DNA of 64,000 nt from Singulisphaera acidiphila DSM 18658 (GTDB taxonomy: Bacteria > Planctomycetota > Planctomycetia > Isosphaerales > Isosphaeraceae), in the NCBI RefSeq assembly GCF_000242455.2, contig NC_019892.1:8876744-8940743 (forward strand), in the 5' to 3' direction. This document shows, in pieces, positions 56,701-62,600 of this stretch (position 1 is its first letter; each line of letters begins with the position of its first letter). The notes below the pieces were generated by a model that was not told the origin of the DNA, ran no database searches, and saw only the letters and a program-made list of their open reading frames with translations. The position numbers were made by a program, and so were the translations under genes.

Positions 56701-59344
56701 CGGACAACGACTCGCCAAGCGACTTCACGACGCCGACGCGCGATTCCTCCAGGCCACTCCCGCTACCTGGAGGCTCCTCCTCGACTCAGGATGGCAAGGA
56801 AAACCGGGACTGGCCATCCTCTGCGGCGGCGAAGCCATGACGCGGGAACTCGCCGAGAGGCTCATCCCCAAGGCCGACGCACTCTGGAACCTCTACGGGC
56901 CGACCGAAACCACCGTCTGGTCCGCAGCCGCCAAGGTCGAAACCGGAAACGGATCCGTCTCCATCGGACGACCCATCGCCAATACACAGATCTACATCCT
57001 CGACGCCAGGCTGCAACCACTCCCCATCGGCGTGGCCGGCGAGCTCTACATCGGTGGCGACGGCATCGCGCGAGGCTATCTCAACCGACCCGCACTCACC
57101 GCCGAACGGTTCCTCCCCGACCCCTTCGGAAAGCCGGGCGCTCGGATCTACCGCACCGGCGACCTCGCCCGTTGGCGCGCCGACGGCACCCTCGAATGCC
57201 TCGGGCGGATCGACCATCAGGTCAAGATCCGCGGACACCGCATCGAGCTCGGCGAAGTCGAAGATGCCCTCAATGCCCATCCCCACGTCCAGGCCGCCGT
57301 CGCCGTCGCACGACCCGACGCTCAAGGGAATGCCCAACTCGTCGCCTATCTCGTCACCGACGACGACGCTCAAACGACGACCGCCGAACTCCGCCGCTGG
57401 CTCAAGAACGCCCTCCCCGAGCCGATGATTCCCTCCGCGTTCGTCCTGCTCGACGCCTTGCCGCTCACCCCTAACGGCAAGGTCGACCGCAACGCGCTCC
57501 CCAATCCCGACACACAGCTCATCGCCTCCGGGGTCCCCTACGAGGCGCCCCGCAACCAGGCCGAGGCCCTTGTCACGCAAGCTTGGGAGCAAATCCTCAA
57601 GCGAGAGCGGGTCAGCATCCACGACAACTTCTTTGAGCTTGGCGGCCACTCACTCCTCGCCACCCAGGTCGTCTCCCGACTCCGCGACGCCTTCGACACC
57701 GACATCCCCCTCCGAACCCTCTTCGAGGCGACCACCGTCGCCACACTCGCTCAACGCCTCGACGAGCTCCAGCAAGCCAGCCGAGGCACCAGCGCACCGC
57801 CGTTGCGACCAGCGCCGCGGGATCAAGGCCCCCTCCCCGCCTCGTTCGCCCAACAGCGGCTCTGGTTCCTCGATCAGCTCGAGCCGGGGAGCCCGCTCTA
57901 CAACATCCCGCTCGCCATCCAGATCGACGGGCCGCTCGACTCGATCGCCCTCCAAAGCGCACTCGACGAGGTCGTCCGCCGCCACGAATCGCTCCGGACC
58001 CACTTCCTCGCCAAGGACGGACGGCCGATCCCGGTCTTCGCTCCGGATCTGACCGTCGCCCTGCCCACGACCGACCTCTCCACCTGGCCGCTCGACCGCC
58101 GCCAGGCCGAGGTCGCGAACCGAATGGAAGTCGAGGCACGAAGACCCTTCGACCTCGCACACGGACCTTTGATTCATGCGGCCTTGCTCTCTCTCGACCA
58201 AGGCCAGCACATCCTCCTGCTCACCTTGCACCACGTCATCGCTGACGGCTGGTCGCTCGGTGTCCTCGTTCGCGAGGCCGGAGCACTCTACGACGCGTTC
58301 GCCCAGGGACGTCCTTCGCCTTTACCCCCGCTCCCGATCCAGTACGCCGACTATGCCCTCTGGCAGCGTCAATGGCTCCAAGGTCAAAACCTCAACGATC
58401 AGCTTGCCTACTGGACCCAGCAGCTTGCCGGCGTGACCCCGCTCGAAATCCCCACCGACCGACCGCGCCCCCCCGCCTTGACTCATCAAGGGGGCGAACG
58501 ATCCACGACCCTCGCGCTGCCCTTGGTCGACGATCTCCGCAAGATCGCGCGACAGGAAGGCGCCACCCTCTTCATGACCTTGGTCGCCGCCTTCCAGACC
58601 CTCCTCCATCGCGTCTCCGGACAGAACGACATCACCATCGGATCGCCTGTCGCAGGACGGACCCGCTCCGAGACCGAGGGGCTCATCGGCTTCTTCCTCA
58701 ATACCCTGGTCCTCCGCGCGGAACTCTCAGGAGAGTTGAGCTTCCGGCAACTCCTCCGACAGACCAAGCCAGTCGTCCTCGACGCCTTCGCGCATCAGGA
58801 CCTCCCCTTCGAGCAAATCGTCGAGGCGGTGAGTGCAGAACGCGACCCCAGCCGGTCCCCCTTGTTCCAGGCCATGCTCATCCTCCAGAACGCACCGTTG
58901 CCGCCACTCGCAACCGCCGGGCTGACGATGACCGTTCTCGAACCGGCAACCGCCACCGCCAAGTTCGACCTCACACTCAAGCTGACCGAGACCGATCAGG
59001 GCCTCCACGCCGCCCTCGAGTACGCCACCGACCTGTTCGAGAGCACCACCGTCGACCGGATGCTCGGCTGGTTCCGAACCCTGCTCGAAGGGATCGTCGC
59101 TAACCCCGAGATCCCCCTGGCCGACCTGCCGCTCCTGACCGACGACGAACGCCAACGCGTCCTCGTCGAGTGGAATGCCGAACGGGAGAAAGCCCCGTCG
59201 CCGTCATCGCTGCCCCCCCTTGTACAACCTCAGCCAATCCACCACGGGAACGGCATACTCGATCACGGACATGACCTCGACGGCCTCTCTGACGACGAGG
59301 TGGAATCCTTGCTCCAAAGTCTGCTGGTCGACGACGAAAGCTGA
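44786..59344 (+). CDS. Hybrid FAAL-PKS-NRPS megasynthase
   Basis: 4852 residues. Domain order with rough positions: FAAL 22-589 (YTSGSTAAAKGVMVSH); ACP1 611-690 (Ser648); KS 704-1122 (Cys868, EAHGTGTALGD, NIGHLEAAAG); AT 1217-1565 (GHSLGE, Ser1311; CAFHSP suggests malonyl); KR 1595-2072 (GGLGELG; Ser, Tyr and Asn near GAKEAHYAAAN); ACP2 2115-2195 (Ser2155); C1 2213-2670 (HHIVSDF); A1 2682-3185; PCP1 (Ser3231); C2 3290-3734; A2 3749-4244; PCP2 (Ser4289); C3 4351-4797; docking-like tail DLDGLSDDEVESLLQSLL. It would load a fatty acid, add one reduced malonyl unit, then amino acids. No DH, ER, E or TE domain is seen. ATG 44786 is chosen; 44810 or TTG 44708 are possible. Confidence 0.95.
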   Translation: MSWIPAALMKTQHPTESIDDPSSFLDVLRWRALRQPEQTAFVFNGDGDKADLSLTYGELDRRARTLGGLLQERFPRGERALLVYPPGLEFLAAFFGCLYAGVVAVPVYPPRPNRPMPRLKAIVADCTPGAVLTTESLRSEAPRWFAQVPELQQPQWLATDLGLDSDDRLADAWRDPGAGPATLAFLQYTSGSTAAAKGVMVSHGNLVRNSDLIGGCFASTEASRGVFWLPLHHDMGLIGGVLQTLHCGGTSTLMSPVAFLQRPFRWLQAISETRATISGGPNFAYDLCVRKVTDEQRASLDLSRWTVAFNGAEPVRAETLERFAEAFAPCGFRREAFLPCYGLAESTLLVSGGPAETRPVVVSLATAPLEQNQIVPAPTDKPGSRALVSSGRIPAGQVVAIVDPETCRRCAPDRVGEIWVSGPSVASGYWNQPEITKATFHATLADTGEGPFLRTGDLGFVNNGELIVTGRLKDLIIVRGRNVYPQDVERTVEQSHPALRPEGGAAFSVEIDGDEQLVVIHEVERQVKGNDVAEILLAIRRAVAEQHDLDVHAICLIKAGSLPKTSSGKVQRHASRALYLAGTLEVVGPQVKEPETAGSNVAPSKADREHPRATEIEAWLIARVAATLGIQAKQIDTQTPFAGYGLSSLQAVGLAGELQDWLGQPLSPTLVYEYPTIGELAGHLAGAAHNPVAEPGDRPAEAEPIAIIGVGCRFPGADGPESFWRLLHDGVDAIGAVPVDRWETAASNGSGKGVPPWGGFLDQVDRFDADFFGISPREAVRTDPQQRLLLELAWEALEDAGQAVGRLAGTRTGVYVGISTNDYGRLQWDRADSVDPYIVTGNAASIAANRLSYLLDFRGPSLAIDTACSSSLVAVHLACQSLRNGEATLALAGGVNVLLSREIGANFAEAGFLAPDGRCKAFDSRADGYVRAEGAGFVVLKPLSRALADGDPIRALIRGGAVNQDGRSNGLTAPSRQAQEAVLRDAYRTAGVAPGQVQYVEAHGTGTALGDPIEARALGNVLAEGRPADRPCLIGTVKSNIGHLEAAAGIAGLIKTVLTLQHRVIPPSLHFENPSPHIPFAELGIEVQGTLRAWPTTEGPALAGVSAFGFGGTNAHLVLEAAPSPSPAPALGDDDDSVLLPLSARSPEALRALATSYRDMLASSLDEISLQDIAQTASVRRNHHEHRRAVVARSLGEAAAQLTSEASEERLGTGQASKLVLVCSGQGAKWRGAGRLLFEREPVFRAALEQCEACFKPLAGWSLLAQFLADEPTDPSAETEVAQPVTLALQVALAALWRSWGIVPDAIVGHSLGEIAAAHLAGAFDLEDAFRIAYHRGRLMRRVAGFGLTAALGLAPHDAQRLVDDSAGRLSLVALNGPEFTTVSGDPNTVRELVDRLKRQDVFARILDVDCAFHSPQMDPLLGEFAESLAGLQPRATTIPLVSTVTGKPIAGEALDAAYWGRNLRQTVLFAPAIETLLVIENCPTLFLELGAHPVLGASITRILRQQGRPGISLPSLKRGEDERGVILRSLGTLYTHGFNVDWPAVAPAGRCAPLPAYPWQRERFWLEPAAKLPSRNGHSGPKNGKPLEPSIAEWLYELDWIAKEPTARPEVDSSEGPWLILEDSRGVGQALRAHLEARGIPCELVPCVDVDLEGLLKTKAYHGIVHLGSLDTEVSANPSLAALDDAERKGVGSVLPLIQALGNLEPQRDKPKPKLWLVTRGAQPTTSPKPVYLNGNGVHKPKQANDQGLAQTPLWGMGRSIALEYAECWGGLIDLDPEAVDGGAAALAAELLDGDGEDQVALRSQGRYVPRLVRRKAPAPHHGAPLVRPEGTYLITGGLGELGLQAARWLAERGARRLVLVSRRPLPLRTQWERLTPGDIARKGVAAIQDLERLGATVVVANADVADPEAMAALFERLQATLPPIVGILHTAGFITNESTRDLDRQTLAAVLRPKVAGTLVLDALSRDLPLDFFGLFSSVASILGAKEAHYAAANAFLDAFAHVSKAQGRPVLSVNWGPWAGAGMAASPDRMRAFHLLGFKPLEPDRAFRVLEGLIHEGRAQALVADVDWSGLKRLHAEEGNRHLLEKIEETRRPQRDLRPSGRRELADWRNAPLEQRRETLVRYFRDRVAGVLRLEPDRIDPARPLNTLGLDSLMAIELKGGVEADLGTILPLTSLMTGPTITELADQAIALERAPAPSSASLASREPVFEHPLSFGQQSLWHLHRLDPTSTAYNIAGAARVPIEVDVAVLRRSLQRLVDRHAALRTTFAEVNGRPVQRIHEAATVSFLVEDVSAWDEAAIHQRLIEEADRPFDLETGPLFRTALFSRSPREHYLLLAVHHIVSDFWAVAVLLHELGLIVPAERAGVPVQLTPLAIQYTDYVRWQAEMLAGTEGERLWTYWRDQLAGPLPTLALPTDRPRPAVQSQNGAARTIHLDRTLIQRLTRLGQEHGASLYVTLLAAFQALLARQSGQDDLIVGSPVAGRDHQGQTQVVGHFVNPLPLRADLSGNPTFAELLGRARRTVHDGLEHQDYPFTLLVERLQPTRDLSRSPLFQVLFTFQKAQRLEKEGLTPFALREQGPRLDLGGFPLESVALEQHAAQFDLAMTTAETEEGLAASIEYNTDLFDRETVDRMLERFRILLEGIADAPETHLADLPLLTVEERQRVLVAWNDTAAERPTVSFIHHLFEAQAKSAPDANAVIDAHGRSLSYGELEAKANRLAHHLVAQGVSADSRVGLCVDGSPEMVVGILGILKAGAAYLPLDPDYPRDRLATMVDDAQVALILSVERLLSILPGDLIRGRVILLDSLEEASSHYPSSPPVVDLHPDNLAYVIYTSGSTGKPKGVPVSHRNLVHSTESRFLHYRQPVRGFLLLSSFAFDSSVAGIFWTLSQGGTLVLPSRGSQADPAAIADLVQRQQASHLLCVPSLLNLILDEAPHASLLSLNTVIVAGEFCPRDLPDRLWARLPEADLFNEYGPTEATVWCTVHRCDQTEVGTIPIGRPIANTQAYLLDAQLQPVPIGVAGELYIGGDGIARGYLNRPALTAERFLPDPFGKPGARIYRTGDLARWRADGTLEYLGRIDHQVKIRGHRIELGEVEDALNAHPHVQAAVAMARPDAQGNAQLVAYLVTDDDAQTTTTTAELRRWLKNALPEPMIPSAFVLLDALPLTPNGKVDRNALPNPKANNLASGEPYEAPRTQAETLVAQTWELVLKRERVGIHDDFFELGGHSLLATQVVSRLRDAFDTDIPLRTLFEATTVAALAQRLDELQQGARGVHASSIVAGPSEGPIPASFAQQRLWFLDQLEPGSPLYNIPLAIQIDGPLDSIALHQALDEIVRRHQALRTTFRAQDGRPIQVFEPVVALPLTQIDLSSWPLDRRQAEVAQRIDAEAKRPFDLTHGPLIHADLLRLEPTRHVLLLTMHHIISDGWSLGVLIQEAGALYDAFAHGRPSPLPALPIQYADYALWQRQWLQGQNLNSPLDYWTQQLAGVTPLEIPTDRPRPPALSYRGGERSTVLAMSLLDELRNLGRQEGATLFMTLTAAFQTLLHRVSGQNDITVGSPVAGRTRPETEGLIGFFLNTLVLRAELSGELSFRQLLRQTKPVVLDAFAHQDLPFEQIVEAVSAERDPSRSPLFQAMLILQNAPLPPLATAGLTMTVLEPPINTAKFDLTLKLTETDQGLHTALEYSTDLFDASTVDRMLGWFETLLEGITANPEAPLADLPLLSRGERNWLLDACNDTGIQVPDGSSVPRLFEAQARRTPDATAVIDADGSTLTYAQLDHAANQLAHHLRSLSAGPNTLVALCTDRSPDMLVTLLAVLKAGAAYLPLDPEYPRDRLEFMLRDSGAAILLTQRNLKKLLPDTGARTILLDDDRAVIERQDGTHPPDVTAHSASLAYVIYTSGSTGKPKGVMIPHDALTNFILAMRALLGLEAGDSLLAVTTLSFDIAVLELFVPLIVGARIQLASRDEASDGQRLAKRLHDADARFLQATPATWRLLLDSGWQGKPGLAILCGGEAMTRELAERLIPKADALWNLYGPTETTVWSAAAKVETGNGSVSIGRPIANTQIYILDARLQPLPIGVAGELYIGGDGIARGYLNRPALTAERFLPDPFGKPGARIYRTGDLARWRADGTLECLGRIDHQVKIRGHRIELGEVEDALNAHPHVQAAVAVARPDAQGNAQLVAYLVTDDDAQTTTAELRRWLKNALPEPMIPSAFVLLDALPLTPNGKVDRNALPNPDTQLIASGVPYEAPRNQAEALVTQAWEQILKRERVSIHDNFFELGGHSLLATQVVSRLRDAFDTDIPLRTLFEATTVATLAQRLDELQQASRGTSAPPLRPAPRDQGPLPASFAQQRLWFLDQLEPGSPLYNIPLAIQIDGPLDSIALQSALDEVVRRHESLRTHFLAKDGRPIPVFAPDLTVALPTTDLSTWPLDRRQAEVANRMEVEARRPFDLAHGPLIHAALLSLDQGQHILLLTLHHVIADGWSLGVLVREAGALYDAFAQGRPSPLPPLPIQYADYALWQRQWLQGQNLNDQLAYWTQQLAGVTPLEIPTDRPRPPALTHQGGERSTTLALPLVDDLRKIARQEGATLFMTLVAAFQTLLHRVSGQNDITIGSPVAGRTRSETEGLIGFFLNTLVLRAELSGELSFRQLLRQTKPVVLDAFAHQDLPFEQIVEAVSAERDPSRSPLFQAMLILQNAPLPPLATAGLTMTVLEPATATAKFDLTLKLTETDQGLHAALEYATDLFESTTVDRMLGWFRTLLEGIVANPEIPLADLPLLTDDERQRVLVEWNAEREKAPSPSSLPPLVQPQPIHHGNGILDHGHDLDGLSDDEVESLLQSLLVDDES
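53841..54600 (+). repeat. Third copy of the A-domain C-terminal half plus PCP (module 1)
   Basis: From 53841 the DNA of A1 becomes almost identical to 57021 onward (A2) and 60709 onward (A3), through the C-terminal subdomain and PCP. Upstream of this point A1 differs clearly from A2 and A3. The only length change noted is a 6-base ACC/Thr-codon difference in the A-domain linker near 54200. Confidence 0.85.
54662..55960 (+). repeat. C-domain duplicate copy 1 (C2)
   Basis: Aligns with C3 at 57839-59137 at a constant offset of 3177 bases at the points checked at both ends. Long stretches, such as around 55480-55760 against 58657-58937, are almost identical in DNA. Confidence 0.8.
56041..57760 (+). 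repeat. A-PCP duplicate copy 1 (A2-PCP2)
   Basis: About 1720 bases aligning with 59729-61448 at a constant offset of 3688 bases at the points checked, so no net length change. Differences look like scattered single-base changes. Confidence 0.9.
57839..59137 (+). repeat. C-domain duplicate copy 2 (C3)
   Basis: Partner of the copy at 54662-55960, offset 3177 bases. Together with the A-PCP copies this makes a duplicated C-A-PCP module, interrupted in this copy by the gene break. Confidence 0.8.
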
Positions 59345-59609
59345 CGATCGCTTCATAACACAATGATTACACTAACCACGCACAGAACAAATCATGACAA
59401 TACTTAATTCCATAATCCTCAAAGAGATCACCATACATAGCCTAGGGCTGACTCCAGACGGTCACTTCAGGCCGCCCCGTCCAATTTCCTAAGGAACACC
59501 ACGTTAGGGTTACCGACCTCTTGTTCTTTGGCGAAGCGAGCTAACGGTCCCATTCCACAGCCCCCCCCTGTGGACCGGGACGGTCAGTCAATCTCTGCAA
59601 AGGTCAGTG
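59345..59609. other. Intergenic gap between the two megasynthase genes
   Basis: 265 bases, more AT-rich at 59360-59430 than the flanking genes. It could carry an internal promoter or processing site. No gene was seen. Confidence 0.45.
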
Positions 59610-62600
59610 ATGAGTCATATTCTTAAAAAGACCGCCAACCTGACTCCAGAGCAGAAACGTGCGTTGTTGACGCGTCTGCTCCGTGAGAAGGCCAACGGAA
59701 TGCTCCGGGGGGAGCCATCAGCCCATCGCTTGTTCGAAGCTCAGGCGAGCCGCGCGCCCGACGCCACGGCCGTCGTTGACGCCGACGGCCGATCGCTCAC
59801 CTACGCCCAGCTCGACCACGACGCCAACCAGCTCGCGCACCGACTCCGATCGCTGAGCGCTGGACCCAACACCCTCGTCGCGCTCTGCACCGACCGCTCA
59901 CCCGACATGCTCGTCGCGCTCCTCGCCGTCCTCAAAGCGGGCGCGGCCTACCTCCCGCTCGACCCCGAGTATCCACGCGACCGGCTCGAGTTCATGCTCC
60001 GCGACTCTGGAGCCGCAATTCTCCTCACACAGCAAAGCCTCAAGAAACTGCTACCGGACACCGGGGCACCGGTCGTCCTCCTCGACGACGACCGCCAAGC
60101 GATCGAACGTCAAGACGGGACTCACCCGCCCGACGTCACGACCCACTCCGCAAGCCTCGCCTACGTCATCTACACCTCGGGCTCCACTGGAAAGCCCAAG
60201 GGCGTCATGATCCCACATGACGCCCTCACAAACTTCATCCTCGCCATGCGGGCTCTCCTCGGACTCGAGGCCGGCGACTCGCTCCTCGCCGTCACCACCC
60301 TCTCCTTCGACATCGCCGTCCTCGAACTCTTCGTACCGCTCATCGTCGGTGCTCGCATCCAACTCGCTTCACGCGACGAAGCCGGCGACGGACAACGACT
60401 CGCCAAGCGACTTCACGACAACGACGCACGATTCCTCCAGGCCACTCCCGCTACCTGGAGGCTCCTCCTCGACTCAGGATGGCAAGGAAAACCGGGACTG
60501 GCCATCCTCTGCGGCGGCGAGGCCATGACGCGGGAACTCGCCGAGAGGCTCATCCCCAAGGCCGACACGCTCTGGAACCTCTACGGACCGACCGAAACCA
60601 CCGTCTGGTCCGCAGCCGCCAAGGTCGAAACCGGAAACGGATCCGTCTCCATCGGACGACCCATCGCCAATACACAGATCTACATCCTCGACGCCAGACT
60701 GCAACCACTCCCCATCGGCGTGGCCGGCGAGCTCTACATCGGTGGCGACGGCGTGGCACGAGGCTATCTCAACCGACCCGCACTCACCGCCGAACGGTTC
60801 CTCCCCGACCCCTTCGGAAAGCCGGGCGCTCGGATCTACCGCACCGGCGACCTCGCCCGTTGGCGCACCGACGGCACCCTCGAATGCCTCGGGCGGATCG
60901 ATCATCAGGTCAAGATCCGCGGACACCGCATCGAGCTCGGCGAAGTCGAAGATGCCCTCAATGCCCATCCCCACGTCCAGGCCGCCGTCGCCGTCGCACG
61001 ACCCGACGCTCAAGGGAATGCCCAACTCGTCGCCTATCTCGTCACCGACGACGACGCTCAAACGACGACCGCCGAACTCCGCCGCTGGCTCAAGAACGCC
61101 CTCCCCGAGCCGATGATCCCCTCCGCATTCGTCCTGCTCGACGCCTTGCCGCTCACTCCCAACGGCAAGGTCGACCGTAATGCGCTCCCCAATCCCGACA
61201 CACAGCTCATCGCCTCCGGGGTCCCCTACGAGGCGCCCCGCAACCAGGCCGAGGCCCTCGTCGCGCAAGCTTGGGAGCAAATCCTCAAGCGAGAGCGGGT
61301 CAGCATCCACGACAACTTCTTTGAGCTCGGCGGCCACTCGCTCCTCGCCACCCAGGTCGTCTCCCGACTCCGCGACGCCTTCGACACCGACATCCCCCTC
61401 CGAACCCTCTTCGAGGCGACTACCGTCGCCGCACTCGCCCAACGCCTCGATAGTCTCCGCCAAGGAAAAGGAGCCGCAAGAACCATCGCGCCTCCGATCG
61501 TCGCGGGACCGCGAAGCGGATCGGCTCCGGCATCGCTGGCGCAGCAGTCGCTCTGGTTTCTCGACCGACTCGCGCCGGGGCGGCCGACGTTCAATATCAA
61601 CGGAGCCGCGCGGCTCAAGGGACCACTCGACGTCGAGGCGCTCGACCACGCTTTCAACGAGATCGTTCGCCGACACGATGCCTTGCGGACCACGTTCGCC
61701 ATGAGCGACGGGAGCCCGATCCAGGTCATCGCCCCCGCGCGGGAGCTCCGGCTCGCCGTGGAAGACCTGTGTGACTGGCCCGAGCAACGTCGTGAAGCCG
61801 AGGCCGAGCGGCTCGCTCATGAAGAAGCGCGCCGGCCGTTCGACCTTGCCCAAGGACCGCTCGTGCGAGCCGTCCTCCTCCGTCTGGGCGACCACGATCA
61901 TGTCCTCTTGTTGACGATGCATCATATCGTCACAGACGGATGGTCATTCGGCGTCGCGGTGCGTGAACTGACGGCCTTGTACGAAGCAAACCGCGCCGGC
62001 TTGCCATCCCCATTGCCCGAGTTGCCGATCCAGTACGCCGACTTCGCCACCTGGCAGCGGAACTGGCTGCAAGGGGACGTCCTTGAGGACCTGATCGGTT
62101 ACTGGACGAAGCAGCTCGCGGGTGTCTCCCCCCTGGAGCTACCCACCGACCGGCCCCGACCGGCCGTTCGGGCCGCGCGGGGTGCGAACCGGGTATTCGC
62201 AATCTCACCCGACCTGACGACAAGACTCGAAGCCCTTGGCCGCCGCGAAGGGGCAACGACGTTCATGGTCTTGCTCGCGGCCTTCCAGACGCTCTTGCAC
62301 CGGTACTCGGGGCAGGACGACTTCGCCGTCGGCACGCCGATCGCCAACCGCAACCGCGCGGAGATCGAAGGGTTGATCGGCTTCTTCGTCAACATGCTGG
62401 CACTCCGCGCCGACCTCGCGGGCGACCCCAGCTTCCGCGAGCTCCTGGGTCGAGTTCGCCAGGTGGCACTCGAGGCCTATGAGCACCAGGATCTCTCGCT
62501 CGACAAGCTGATCGAGGTCATCCAGCCCCCCCGCGATCTGAGCCGAACCCCCTTGTTCCAGGTGATGTTCGTGCTTCAAAATGCCCCGATGCCCGACATC

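Noticed and set aside
60474..61925. 483-codon minus-strand frame opposite the second NRPS
   Set aside because: Antisense to conserved A, PCP and C domains; similar antisense frames appear opposite each duplicated module.
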